Shown here one piece after another: positions 1 through 13,477 of a DNA stretch of 64,000 nt (the first letter of the stretch is position 1; each line of letters begins with the position of its first letter). A program made the position numbers and the translations under genes. The notes below the pieces were generated by a model that had not been told where the DNA came from, did not search any database, and was given only the letters and a program-made list of their open reading frames with translations. The stretch comes from Varroa destructor (Eukaryota > Arthropoda > Arachnida > Mesostigmata > Varroidae): NCBI RefSeq assembly GCF_002443255.2, contig NW_019211455.1, forward strand, positions 53,344,801 through 53,408,800. Direction: 5' to 3'.

Positions 1-1716
1 GCAATGCAGAGGGCCGCTGATTTCCAGGTGCGGTGTTTTTCTAAAAGGTGAAATAAAGGGCATTGGTACTGTATTCCATATTGCAAACCTGCCACGCTTT
101 CGGATTACGCGAAGCATGTACATTAAACATATATGGCCGATGTAAGCTATATGCTTTTTACATGACATTTATGACGCGACTTTTAGTGTACACCAAAAGG
201 GCCAGCATCTAACGACAAATTTCCTAAGACATTTTTTTGTTGCGTGTGCATCTCACAAACGTTGGCCACGTCCAATTCCTATATGCTATATATCAATTAT
301 GCTGACATTAAAATGATAGAAAAGCGGAACAAAAAATATAGGACTGGCCTAAAGATGGCAAAGGATCGTAGGCAACCACCCGATTTGATCTTCAATGCTC
401 GTGACAGTCGGTAACGATATACACATTGTTGCTCTTTAATAAACCAAATTAAATATCTAACTAACCAATAATTGGCCTGTTTGTCCTTTTCTTGTGCCAA
501 GTCAGTGGGCCGAATGGCTGATCTGGGTTCGCCTTGAATGCTCAGTTTTTATCTTTGACACAATGTATAACTAAAAAACGCTCGATGTCCTCGTATTGAA
601 TAGCAAAGTGTCCCTATGTGATATCCAAAGCTTTGTTCATTTTATTGCGTGTGCTCTAACTATGCTTAACAAAAGCGACCCGTGATATTGGCAGCGATAC
701 CCGCCGCAGGAGCAATTCCTTATAATATTACCTCACAGCTAAAATGGAACTATTGACGTTGTGTATCCTATTTAAATGCAAATTCTCAACATTGGACCTC
801 ACCCGCCCGCCATTCGCTCAAACAGTAGAGCAGCGCTGAAATTTCCCGATCTAAATCTGTGTTCGTTTTTAGCGTTCCGCTAAAAGTGGCGTTTAACGTC
901 TGATCGTCTTGCATTGCACGCTTCGCATCGGGTCATTAATGTGCCACCATGTCACCGGATTCATCTAACACATCCAGCCCAGACGTTGATTCAGCAGCCG
1001 GCTCCTTTTTGGATGCCTCAGCGCTTCGCCTCACGTCTCGCTCAAGAACTCGACACAAAGCGAAAAGGGGCTCAAATAAATAACCCGAATGATGCAGCCC
1101 AACTTGGCGTAGCGTTGATAGACTATAGACGGGCTTGTTGGCCAAGCGTCCCGAAACAAGACGCTGGCGTGTATTCACAGACAGGAAAGAGCTCGGTTAA
1201 ATCTGTCCACCTAGTAAAATACATGTAAATGGTGGAATCACCATTTATTGTGTAAGATTGGGCATAGTGATTATGTGCAATGAGTTAAACTGGCCCTTAC
1301 AGATGCGCGTATATTAAGACGGTAAGTGTACAATGCTACAACAGGTTATCTTCCCTTGCTTGTGCTGATTGATGATAAAATCCAGGACCTCTTTTTGTTA
1401 TCGTATAGCGATACAACTGTAGAAATACCTTATTTTTCTACAGGCAATCTATCATCTAACACAAAATATAGGCTACGAAGGAGCCAAAAATAGAGTAAAC
1501 TACCCTTTTTTTTTATTAGAGTGTAATCTTGCCTACACAGACTGGCATAGAGATGGTCGTAGTTTCTTGCAGTTAGTCGCACATAGTCATTTTTTTTGTT
1601 ACTCATTTTGTTATTGAATCCGACTTTGTTTGGCCTCAGCGATATTTGTTATCGACAGGATTCGAATTCTGACATTTATGCTAATGTATCTGTACTCATC
1701 CCGTATGCTAAACTCC

Positions 1717-1738
1717 GTGTGTGTGTGTGTGTGTGTGT
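1717..1738. repeat. (GT)11 microsatellite
   Basis: Eleven uninterrupted GT units. Confidence 0.9.
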
Positions 1739-4700
1739 ATACTCTGAAATCTGTCTTGTACCCTGAAAAAAAAATAGAATCTTCGAACGTACAGACGAGT
1801 GTTACGATATGAGATGCAACCGGGGCACTTGATTGCTTCTAGTTAGATAACGCTCGTATCCAGTTGGCTCAAACTTTGTTATTTGATTGAAAAAAATTGA
1901 ATTATTTCCAAATGCACATAAAATTCTGCAAAATTATTCTTAAACTTATTAACTCTATTCCTTCTAAACATTGCCGCTTCCACATTACACCTTTTGAATA
2001 GTAACCTAATGCAGTAATATACGCTTACTTAAAACCTATAGACGTCTTAATAAGTTGTAACCAGCAATTGGATCACTCGTGGGGATGCAATTCTTCAACG
2101 TCTTTACATTGTATATTTTAAAGCATCAAAATACCTGGATCCGCTACCAAAGTCGGAGTACTTTACGTCGACACTACCGTCGGCAGCGGCAGCAACAACG
2201 ACCGACGGCGTACATAGCAAAAGGTGCCGGAAGCCATGGCTATTACACGAATCGAAAAGCGGAAAGGCCCCTTTGCCCTCGAGCGTCTAAAAAGCGCTCT
2301 CTTTACAACTTTAACGGTATCAGATTCGAGCGGCTTGAAGGAAGGGTGCTTAATAATTTGACGGCCTAGGCTGCTCTGGAAATTTCTGATAAAATTTAGC
2401 GTATGCGAAAGGCCAGAGGCCAAGTCAGCGAGAAACCACAGCATCAGTGGTGAATGTCAAGAATATGTCTCAACGGTGCTCTTTGGGAACACTCTATTTG
2501 CAGCACGGGGACATGGCACGACTTCTTTGCCGTCCATACATGACCGAACTGGCTGCTCTTCCGTTATATTCAGCAATGTATACGGGGCGGTTCATATGTG
2601 TAACGCGTGTATCTGTATACAGTGAATATCATTGCCGCAAGGGATCTGCCGCAAGAAAACTCCTCACGGTCCTTTTTGGGCCCACCGGCCAAAAGTACAA
2701 TATTTCGTCAGCTGTTTTTTCCTGATACCTTCGTGGCTTTTTGAGAAGCTAGATGCTAGCTGAAATCGCCGCCGAGACCTGGAAAAAAGCCTGGTTGTAC
2801 CACCGACGCGAGATAAAATACTGATGTTCTCGCTGCCTGCACAAGTACCCTATGTTCAGTTGGCGCTCGGACGTAAGGGGAAGAAAAGCACGAAGTCAAA
2901 GAGACTGAGGGCCGAACGCGTATTTCGGCAAAGTGCAACTATGTCTGATCATGAGTGTGTTCCTTTAAAGATTTACAGCTAAAAAAGATGTTTCATCGCC
3001 TCCCTGAGGCGAATTTAACAATCGAGAGAATATGGCCCACGCACCATTTATATATCTGTGTTCCATGCGCGAAGTGACGATTCAGCCTGTTTCCACCGGT
3101 AATGACCTTCCGATAACTCTGTCGATGAGGCTTGCAAAAATATTGCTCGACAACTTCACCTCGTTTAGAGGAGTCACTGATATTTGCTCGGCTTTAACGA
3201 GTTACATTGAAGTTTAACAGCAAGACCTAACAAATAGATTGATCTTTTTGCATTCTATTCCTATAATCATGCTTTACAGATGCAAAAACAAAGCACGCGA
3301 AGGGTAAATTAGGTCTGCCTTTGCTAGCGCTAAGGATTAATTAGAAAATGGGTTAACTGAAGATATATTTCATCACGGAAATAGTCGTTTTGCTCTGGGC
3401 AGGTTTAGTGTCAAAATTACTTGGAATTTCTATTAAAAAAATAATTACATTTTAATTGCATGCGTTCGGTCACGGTTTTGTTAATTCTTCTCTGTTCATA
3501 TGTAGTTAACTAAAAACTGTGTAGCACAGAGCAAATTAGGTACTCGAAGCACTATGACGCTCGAGTGGATGTTTTTAGTCGGTAACAAATATATCTACGC
3601 GTTACGGCATCATATTGAGCCGCTGTAGTATTTGCAAAAAAGCGAAAACTGGGCATTGTCTTGAACAGCCAAAGATATGAGCAATAAAAGATTCAAAAGC
3701 ATACAAAGTCCTTTCTGCGTGTCTTCCTTAAGTAGAGGCTCCCCGAAGCATTTCCACATTTCCCTTACTGGCAACCTTGCAAATGTTTCGACATTTTTCA
3801 GTGACGGATGAGCGCCCAGTCGACGGTTAACTGGTGATAATGCGTCCTATCATTAGATGCCAAATTGTGTTACGAGACGGCGTCGTATAGTACGCGTGAT
3901 TTTTTTACAAAAAAACAGGACTGAATACCTGTTAAACTTGACTGGTTGAAGGCTATGGCCCGATAGAGAAGGCTCTCGATTAATATTATTACGGTAACGG
4001 TAGTTGACAAGCAAGGTGAACTATTGCAGGTTTCTTTACCTGTTTTGATAGTCTTCTTTTCATCACTCACTCATTTTTCCTAGCAAACAATGTATAGCCT
4101 AGTAACGAGATGGACGCTACCCACTTTTTTCGTCGTTAACAATCGTCAATGCAAGTAAGTCGGAGTTAAGCCGACACACCCTTTAGCTACGTAAATACAT
4201 GTATCCTATTTTGTTTGGTCAATTTAGTGATACATAAAGGTGTAAAGTTAATTATAGCTAAAGATCAAATTTAAAAAAAGATGTTGCTGCTGTCCTTGAT
4301 TGCCGAACAGGCCTTTTTGGCATATACATCAGCCATAGAGACAAGGCATTAGTAAATGAACTCGCATGTTGTAAACAATCACAAGCAAATGTTACGCAAA
4401 TATTCAAAACTTTCTTAAGCAGATGTCAAGTGGTAGGCTAGCTAAATTTATAAATCAATGATACCTCACTTTCGTCCTCACTTAACAGGAGTAGACCTAC
4501 CAGGCTTGTTAGTTAGCTTTGTCCTGCCAACAAAATGGAATATCATACTTACCTAATGTGATCCATCGTTGCGGTATTGCCTGGTAGCACAACCGTACTC
4601 CTCCTCACTGCACCCACTACCTCATATATGATCGCATATTCGAATCCCACAGGAGGCTGCTTATTACTGTGCGTGCACACGCTGTAATTAGCGGCTTCGT

Positions 4701-5384
4701 TCATCCGATGATTGCGACTGGAGCACCGGAGAAACGAAAAATGGGAGATCGAGCAAATAATAGTAAAAGCAGAGGTACTTTAAGCACTCTTCATTTGTCC
4801 CATTGGGCATCCATACCGCCTCTCGGGCTCCTGTCCCCCTTTTCCACCGCTCCGTCCAAACCAGACATCGGAAACTCAGCTGATCCTCACAAGCCCACGC
4901 GAATCATCCGATCTACGAACTCGCAGTGGGGCTCGTGGATGTTTCTGTGGCGTGGCTCTCGCTGAAGAATCGCTGACGAAAGCAAAAGGCAACAGCCGGA
5001 TATAGTTACTATAACAGGAGCATCCGACGCAGACGCGGTAACCTGGGTCGTACGCGCAGACCTGAATTGGTCCCCCGAGCTTCTAGTCTGTGTTAGTGAC
5101 CAGCAGCACATACAGCTCTGTGCTTCGATATCAAAGAAAGGAGAAGCCTGCAACGATGCATCCTAGGGGCCGCAATGGTAACTCTGGTAGCAGGAAGTCT
5201 TGAGAAGATGTCAACATTCTCACAACAAGTTTCTCTCTATTCCAATTCTTACCTGTAAGGCGTACTAGCGGGTTGTAGGATCCTCCGCAAGCAGCCCGGC
5301 AAAGTAACAAGAGCCAATCGTAGTGAAAAAACAAGCGAAGAAGAAGAGACGCTCGAGTCAAGTGGCTCCGCTATGATTTGCTCA

Positions 5385-5480
5385 TTTTTTTTTCTCTGAG
5401 TCTTCCAATTCCCTCCCTCCGCCTCCGCCTCCCCCTCTTCGTCCCACTGTCGCGACGCCAGAACGCTCTCCCCCTATCTC
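5385..5480. other. Polypyrimidine tract on the plus strand
   Basis: About 95 bases dominated by C and T (TTTTTTTTTCTCTGAGTC, then CTCCCTCCGCCTCCGCCTCC), including short CCTCCG repeats. No gene was recognised beside it. Confidence 0.6.
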
Positions 5481-7948
5481 GTATTAGCCTGTGCGCCACA
5501 GAAGGCGATGCTTCCGAGGCTACGATGGAATAGGAGCTCTGGTAGCAGCTCTAAGCTTTCCTATAGCTAGCTTCCTTGCTATAGTCTGCTGCAGCTGCTG
5601 CCCGTTTTTTCAGTACTTCACCTTGCCTATGGTCATTTTTTCCTTTTGTTGGTGTCCTATCAAGTATAAGGAAGAGTAGAAAGACGATTCGGAGCCGCTG
5701 CACTTTCCTCGGGCCGACTTTCCTACCACTGACCTGCACCGCCAAACTGTGAGCATTGTTAACTGCAAGAAAAAGCGGTTCTCGAGTGATCTGGACTCCG
5801 GACCGCCCACTCAAAGATCTGGCCTTCTTTCTCTCTATCTCTTCTGCAGGCCTTGCTTTTCGGGAAAGTCCTTTGATTGTCAGGCGTTTCTTCTTCACTT
5901 GCATCCCTCACACACATACTTCTATGGCACCCCACTTACCCACTTTCTATACTCCAGCCTCAATCCCTAACGTCCACTTCATTCGCCACTTACCAGTGTC
6001 TGAACGCTCCCACGCTTGCTCTACTTCCTGTTCTCTATCTTTAGTTATCCCTACCTGCACTTTTTTTATATGTGCGTGTATATTCGTTACATTGAAACTT
6101 TTCGTACCTAATTGCTAGTTGGTCGACATCTTCTGTCCCGACGGGATCTCACTCTTGCTGTGCCCTTATGCGCGGATAATTTTGGAAGATGCATCCGTGG
6201 CTACTGCCTACGTATGACTTACTTCTCATCAGGTGGCAACCAACCATGATATACTGTTTTAAGTTATTTTTAGTTCTGTTCCCTGTCACCCCGATCTTCT
6301 CTACAGGAAACATATATAATCACGCGTATATAGTTGCGAAGTAAATGACGCGACGTACTGTCCAGTTTACCTACTTTGCCTGATTCCCATTTTGCCGATA
6401 CTCACAGTGCAGGAGTGCAGATCCTTCTTGTACCGCTCCCTTAGCAGTTTAGTGAACTGCTGTTACAGATGCCGATCCCGCTATGGCCATGCTGGAAATA
6501 AACTACTCAAGGTACCAGCATCACTTGCGGCGACTTGCGACCGCCATCATTGTTCCTAGCAAACGCTCACTCAGTCAATACAATCTGCCCCTTTGCAGGT
6601 ATCGCCATGCCCTCATTTGTATATGACTGAACATACAGTAGTGAAAACATACAGTGATGAATAGGGCGCCGATTAATCTTGAGTCTTCTTAATTTCAGGT
6701 AATTACGCAGGTTCATCAATACTCCTGCCACCCAAAGATTTTTCCTGCTAAAATACATAGTTGCTACACACTGCAGTGCTCGTGTGTATGGCTCCAAACG
6801 AGCAGCACTTAAGTATATGATCAAAGTATCTAAGTAGAGGTTGTTCCTTGGTCTTCTCCCCTATATAGCTTTGCAGCCGATATCTGTATGCCCCATAGCA
6901 ACCGCCCAACTGGCTGATGCACGAGAACCCCGTACAATAATCAGCTTATGGCAGTATAGCGCTAGTATAGTTACCGTAATGGCTCCACCCGAAGGAAGCC
7001 GTAAAGATATTCTAAATCCATTAGAAAAATAACATTAATTGTTCCATCGATGTTGAGCGAAAGCAACGAATATGCATGTTTATTCTTGTCATCCTATCGT
7101 AATCAATACGGAAAGTAAATGAATTTAAAGTCTTAGGTCTAGTCCTGGTCCGCGCTTTTTTGGCCCCACTTAACACGGATGAATATTGAGGGGAAAAACA
7201 ACAGCTTAGATAGCAATGGACTCGGGAATAATCTATATTTAGTGTTATTCTAGTTGATTTACCTTCTAGTCAGGGGGACGGCTCACCTGGAGCAGGACAC
7301 GGTCCCTACGAGACTTGCTCGTCCTGATGCAGCCAGAAATGCAATGTGGACGGCATCAACAGCACGGAATTGATGTTTATACCTAGTAATAGCAGAGGTT
7401 CTACATGCAACAAGAATCAGCCAATACAACTGCGGTAAATCGACTTGCCAAGCCGACGACTGGCGCTCCGTCAAAAGCCAGCGAAGGATTAGATCAGTGA
7501 GATGAAATCCTCTTGGCGTTAACAGCATTCGCACAGCTGCATATTCGACCTGTAGGTAGCTTTTTTTCTTTGTGCCTATCGTCCTATGCTCGAACATACA
7601 TTGCTTTCCAACAAAGATCGAATTTGCACGCGCTGTTGTCGAAGTCGACCAACGATCGTAGCGTCGCTCGCACTACCTCAACTGCCGATAGTACGGTAGG
7701 CCGAGTTCGACGGTCTCTCTTCGAGGGTTTGGCGGCCTTTCTTCGAGATCTGATCTATTGGTTTTCGCTCTACCCAAATCACTTTTCCCATTCGCCCATT
7801 TTCGTTACTTTTTGTTGCTATGTGCCTGTTGTTTCTTCGCTTCTTCTCCAGTATATCTGCTAGTTGGCCTACTCGCATCCTAAGAATGTGGAGAACTCCC
7901 AGAGACGACAGAACGAAGGCCAAGCGGGAGCCGCAACATTTGTGTGCC

Positions 7949-8310
7949 TCTCGGACGTCGAAACAGTAGCAGCGGCAAAAGCGGCGACGAGACTAAGTAT
8001 GATAGCGAAAAAGCCGAAGGCAAAAAAACAATACTAGAAGCCCGCCACATCAAACGCTATTTCTAGTGCGCGGCCAACCGCAAAAACTTCCTACTACTCA
8101 CGCCATTCCCGCAGTTGTGGCGTCCCTACTAGCTGCTTATGTAGTGGCCTAGAAGGTTTCGGACGTTGTTTCGCCTTCGGAGAACGCCATAGATCCCCTG
8201 ACGCCTTCCGCTCGCGCTTCCAACGAGAGTAGAGTGTGAGGAGAAGCTGGTGCCGCTCTGGCCACGCCGGCGTCGGCCATGCAGGTTGCCACAGCGGCGG
8301 CGACGGTGGT
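7949..8310. other. CpG-dense segment
   Basis: By eye there are about 35 CG dinucleotides in some 360 bases, many in GGCGGCGACGG-type clusters, well above the rest of the window. Open frames on both strands here are low-complexity Arg/Ser runs and are not called as genes. It could be a 5' UTR or promoter island, or a diverged GC-rich exon. Confidence 0.4.
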
Positions 8311-11035
8311 CGTTGGTTGTTGATTCAGCCGAAAGAAAAACCACCTCCGAGGGATTGATGGCGCCTGGACGTTTGTTGTTATTCTATTTGTTGTCCGTGT
8401 AAGTGAGCAAGCGTGAGTGTTCGATCGCAGATGTGCGTGTATATTTTTCTGTGTATTTGTACACAGGACCTTCTATGTATGTGTGTCTGCGTGTGCTTGT
8501 CCTTGCCTGTGTGTTTTTGTATTATTGTTGTACGAACCCGTTCTCTTTTTTGCCGCTGTTCGCCGCCTCAGTCATGCGCCTGCCGTTTTTTCGTTCATTC
8601 TTTCTCTCCCCTTTTCTTCGTTTCTCTCTTCGTCTAGCCGCCGTTTTCCCGTCTCGCGCAATTTCTCCATCTGCTGCCGGCCGCAGTTGCCACCGCCTTA
8701 CTGCTGCTCTTCCCGTTTCGTCCGGTCCTCTGCTCACCGTTCCCATCACACTCGGTCTTGACCTCTATTTATCTAGTTCTCTTTCCAGCACAACGCCTCT
8801 GCAGCTGCAGTCGTCGCAGACGTTTATGTTATTATTGTTAAAGCTGCTGCGTCTGTAGACGGTAACGATTGCCCGGCCGCGTTGTTGTTGTGGGCCGCCA
8901 GTAAACCGTGGCCTGCCTGCAGAGGCTCTTCTATCCCCATCAGGTAACGGTTTCCCCGAGGGAACGGCGGTACGCGTCTATTGTTGTGTTGGTTAGCAGA
9001 AAGCTGGTAGTGGCGGCAACGGCAACCTGCAGGCCCACCATACAGTTAAGGCATACAGCGCCAAGTAGAAGATCGGCTCCGAGACCCCTATTTCCATAGG
9101 GATTGGCTAAATAAAGGGAAACTTACTGCCGCCAGATGCCAGTCCGCTTTCACTCTCGCGACTCTAGCCTCGGCCTGCGAGGGGTTTAGTCGCTATGACG
9201 CTGAGTGTAGTATAGCTGTCAGTTCGAAGGGAAGCCAATTGAGCAGCGCAATACGAACGCCAGCAGCAGACATGTATTTACTGAGCTTAAACGTTTCATA
9301 GAATTAGTGAGTCGCCTTTCGGCTAGCTGACTGTGAGCAATAGATCTGGTGAGATCGTTGATAAAGAACACAACGTCGACAAGCGACATCACTGATGGTC
9401 AGCGACGAAACAAGGGAAGTTGTATCGGGCAATAACGTGCTAAAAAGAATATCTGTAGGCGGGGCGTATGACATATATTGATAATGAAGCCATCCTTTGT
9501 ATGCAGAGAACCTCAATCATAGTCGTCAAGTCTATCGTTGTGCTAGTAAAATAATAGGCAGCGAGTGGAGATGTAGGATATGAGATTTCGTCAAGACGGT
9601 AGAATAGGTCGAGTCTGCAAATCTTTATGGGAGATGGTCAAATCAGGTAATGACGAAAATTGGGTTTTTTTTTTTGACTCAAACGTATATGCGAATAGAC
9701 GTACATACACAAGGAGTGTCATGAGACATTGGAGCAGTAGTTAAGGCTAGGCCCATAAAAATTTAACCCTGAAACACACTGTGACGCTGCTAACCGTTCG
9801 ACAGGAAACCGCGACCTGCAAACCTGCGCGCCTGTTACCCACCGCTGGTTTTTTTTGCAACATACGACGACAGCGCGTATCATGCACGTTTGTGTCAATT
9901 GGCACGGTCTATTCTTCAGCTCATTCTCAAGAGAGCGATGGAGCCTCTGTTGAATGCCCCTCTCCTTTTACTTTTCAGAGTAACTCTCATTACGCGTACG
10001 GCAGTGATCTCCATTGTGTTCCCCTGGTGACTCGCCGCTGGCCGTTAGACATAAGTATGTGGCAAAGAGATAACCAAGGACAGAGGAAAAAAGAGAAGAT
10101 ATTTGCAGCCTCTGTTGCTGCTCTGTACTAAGTTACATTAAGAAACACTGTTTTCTGCGGAACGTTGTGCACGCCGATTGCCAAAGGGTAAGCAGCGCTT
10201 CACGCTCACACTACATGGACATGTATATGCAAGCGTAAAATGTTACCTCTTAACTATACGCTTAAATGCCAAAGAATGTTGTAGATCATTCTTTCCTACG
10301 CTGCTTTCGTAATTCGCTACCATCACAGACGAATACGTATTTACACGTAAAATATTTAGAACAGCCTTAGCATTTGCAAGCACTAACACACACTGCGTTG
10401 TTTGCCCTTTTAAATTGCTCTCGTCCGCTAACATCTGCTGCGGAACAGTCATTCACTTTCAAAATGAGCAGGAGCTGCATAACAGCTACGGCCTAGTTGA
10501 CTATTTTCTGAACAAAATGGTTTTGAGAAGGAGAGTTGCTACGGCTGTACAGGGCAGCTTCGGGACTTGGTCGCGCCGACCGAGCCACAGGGGGCAAACT
10601 TAGGCAGAATATTATATAAAAGAATGGTCTGGATTAGTTTTCTTGATCTCCTTTTCACGAATCACATTTCTCGATGATCTTTTCTTTTTTCAAGCGGCAC
10701 ATGAAACCGCAAATTCCATTCGGGCTCAGTATTTATCTTATTACTAAAAAATTAGGACTTGTAATTGTTGAAACGGTAAAACAAAGCATGTTAAAAGCCA
10801 GCTTTCGATATGATTCAGAACGTAACGAATCTAGAGGCACGGAACAGTTATGCCTATACAATAGCATATAATATTTTGGTTAAGTGAACAATGATCATAG
10901 GTTAAATTTTTAAGTTAAACTTTACGGGTTACATGTCGGACTAATGAAGAGTTTTGTAAATAGTTTTCGGCATTCTAACGATATTACAAGTACTTCATGC
11001 AAACGATTAGAGCGAATATTTCCCCTGTTTTATAT

Positions 11036-11155
11036 ATGTATATATACACATACATATATATATATACAGGTTATGTATGTTTTGTATTGTGTATATATAT
11101 GTAGGTATATTATGTATATATGTATAATACATATTATATATTATACATATATAAA
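11036..11155. repeat. TA-rich simple sequence with internal inverted repeat
   Basis: About 120 bases of TATA/GTAT-rich low-complexity DNA. Within it TATATGTATAATA is mirrored by TATTATACATATA a few bases on, so a 13-bp stem can form. Confidence 0.7.
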
Positions 11156-11531
11156 TAACAAATCAGATTTATATTTCGGTCGGATGTCAGCAGATTACCT
11201 CTACAGCACATCCAAGTCGTTACTACTGCTGATCGTCAGGAACCGCACCACATGAAGTGCTATAAATTACGCTTAAGGCCCCGGCATATACATACGATCT
11301 GCACTGTAACACCTCTTGCTGCATCATGCTGCCAACGTTTTAATTGATTCCGTATTGTGTCTAGGTAAGGATAGGCGTTAGATACATTCTTAATGTCTCA
11401 AAATCTCCTGCAGGAATAGCCCTTACGACTTCCCAGTTCATTGGCCTGGCCTTAGTTTACATTTACGCGCACACAAGATTCAAGGCACAAGCTGAATGAG
11501 GCCGAATAACTAAGGCCTCATGGAGAAAAGC

Positions 11532-11639
11532 TGGTACTAAAGAAAAGAAACGATAAGGATGCCAGAAATCATGCACGGACGACGGTGGTACTAAAGAAAA
11601 GAAACGACAAGGATGCCAGAAATCATGCACGGACGACGC
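11532..11639. repeat. Tandem duplication, 2 x 54 bp
   Basis: Two copies of a 54-bp unit (TGGTACTAAAGAAAAGAAAC at the start of each) stand head to tail at 11532-11585 and 11586-11639, differing at one or two bases. The unit length is a multiple of three, and the second copy begins a 71-codon plus-strand frame (11585-11800), but I see no evidence that it is translated. Confidence 0.6.
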
Positions 11640-13106
11640 TGGTTCTACCGCTGTGGTTCAGGCGGTCGGTCGCTGAGGCCTACACTGCAGCGGTGTCATC
11701 GCTAGTTAACCAGTATTGCCCAGTATTGTTGTGTTGTTACGTAGAAGGTCATGTTATTCCACGGTATAACATAATAGGGTCAGGAATTTTTCCTCCTTAG
11801 GGTAACAGCTCTCTGTGATGGGTTGCGCACGCTGTCATGTGTGGTTCATGGCAGGCTGACTTCACAGATCGGACGAAGCTGTCCAGCAGTCACAAGGCGG
11901 ACACTACAACGGAGAAGACAACAGGATTATCGTATATTTGTGTCTTGACCCTGAGTAGCCGGGCAAAATACGCCACTTGACGAACAATAAGGCTGTCTGT
12001 TGCTATATCGCGTTTTCGTCACCCATATGAACCCGTGGTGCTGGCCTAGCCGCTAAGACTAACTTGGTTACGAACTTAGCTGTAGTTGTCGAAACACGTC
12101 GACTTTGCACGTTGATTACGTTCACGACGAAAATGCGTTATGCCCTGTATAATAAGGGCAGTACATTTCATTAGACATCAGCAACAACAGCGTCAGGGAA
12201 AATGCTGCTGAATGCAGCCATTGACATCGGAAGCGTGAGTTCCACGTAGATTCAGTACGGGGGCCTGTGTACATCCCTACAGATATCAGTGTGTATTAAT
12301 CATAACAATATTGGCTTGATTTTGATAGGTTAAATATTGCAGATATGGGCAGCGTGTATCTTCAGACCACACTACCTGGTTGTTGATGCCACTATCTTGT
12401 ATTTAATATATATTTGTATGAATTTTCATATTTCGAAAAAGTCTGCAACGGAACAATATAAGCTGCAATTCACGTGGAATCAAAACAACAAAATTAAAGT
12501 TAGCGAAAAAAAAAAAAAGGTACAAACGACATAATTACAGGACAACTAATGTAACTAAGATAAGAAATAGTTAGTAGAAATACAAAGTTGATTTGTTTTT
12601 CCTTCTACCACGAGCGTGCACATATTCACCTGAGCATTTGTGTTAATAGATACTTTTCTTCCCATGCTTACGCTTAAGAGTTCTGTCGTGGATGGACTTC
12701 CTTGCAAACGTAACTGTTTGATTTCCTCCGAGATGAAAGCGTTAAGACGGACGAGTCCGGGAGGACGTTAAGAAGACTTTTATCCAGACGTAATAAAGCC
12801 CGTGGGCATATTCCGAATCTACGAGTTAAAAAATTCCGCTATTCTAGAAAGAGTTCTGACTTTCCGGCAACAGTCTTCTCTGTTGAGTCGGTCTTGTCGA
12901 CATCACGCAGCATCGCCCCTATGTGAGATATCAGGAGGATTATGCGGCCAGACCGCGGCCACGGACTTAGGTTTGACTTTGGTGGATTACGTAGCTATGA
13001 AATAGCAGCAGTGCTGCACAGGACAAAACCTATCGCTTAGCTGTCGTATAGCTGCTGGCGAGGATAGCAGGAGATGTTGGAGAGGCTGCGATAAGAAGAT
13101 AAGACG

Positions 13107-13145
13107 ATGGTGGTCAAAGTTATGGCGGTCAAAGTTATGGCGGAA
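13107..13145 (+). CDS. Possible short first coding exon with a GTAAGT donor
   Basis: An ATG with A at -3 and G at +4 opens a frame MVVKVMAVKVMAE. It is made of a 15-bp tandem repeat and is followed directly by GTAAGT, a full-consensus 5' splice site (GCGGAA followed by GTAAGT). The frame would otherwise run on to 13361 without resembling any known protein. A strong acceptor-like sequence (ACTGATACTTGCTTCAG) ends at 13260, but joining the two puts the next frame in a phase that stops after a few codons. The partner exon is therefore unknown, and the whole signal may be chance. Confidence 0.12.
13112..13141. repeat. Tandem repeat, 2 x 15 bp
   Basis: GGTCAAAGTTATGGC is present twice without spacing, 13112-13126 and 13127-13141. 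It lies within the candidate first exon at 13107 and would encode a repeated five-residue unit. Confidence 0.6.
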
Positions 13146-13260
13146 GTAAGTTGCGGAGAGCGAAGAGGCAAACCCTCACTGTCTGTCAGCATCGCCGTAT
13201 TTGGTAGCGCCTATATAAAAAAAAAGCACTCTATTTGGGGTCTACTGATACTTGCTTCAG

Positions 13261-13477
13261 TGGTACTGTCCTGTTTAGGATCACCCAACAGCCCTCTTCG
13301 TTCTTTGAAGCCAAACGAAAAAAGCCAAGCTCAGAGCCGGACGTACTACACGCCTGCCTAGACGATGGCGTTGTAGCGATAAAACTGCAACGCGGTTTGC
13401 CCGTAAGAATTCTACGAGTTAGGGATATATCGAGAATTATCATAGAGTCAAGAAATACAGCAGCTTGTTTGTCCTAA
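13261..13477 (+). CDS. Possible internal or terminal exon, unknown product
   Basis: A branch-point-like CTGAT and a pyrimidine-containing acceptor end in CAG at 13260. A frame of about 72 codons follows, to TAA at 13475-13477. The translation has a basic patch (EAKRKKPSSEPD) and an alternating hydrophobic stretch (GVVAIKLQRGLPVRILRVRD), which reads like a folded-domain strand pattern. About 58% of codons start with a purine, a weak coding sign, while GC3 is only about 40%, which argues against it. I see no family signature. The overlapping minus-strand frame is judged a shadow. Confidence 0.15.

Larger units (their letters stand above)
1..13106. other. No supported gene
   Basis: Apart from the repeats and composition features listed, I see no protein I can support. 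The longest frames (8403-8858 plus, 5756-6118 plus, 5551-5904 minus) lie in pyrimidine-rich or GC-rich DNA, start with non-ATG codons or have low-complexity translations. Confidence 0.5.

Noticed and set aside
8403..8858. 151-codon plus-strand ORF
   Set aside because: It starts at GTG, lies in T/C-rich DNA, and its Ser/Phe/Leu/Cys-rich translation changes little between overlapping frames, as expected of composition-driven ORFs.
12746..12766. GACGGACGAGTCCGGGA, recalling the core of a hammerhead ribozyme
   Set aside because: The conserved CTGATGA and GAAA elements are absent; it is only a short GGAC/GTCC stem.
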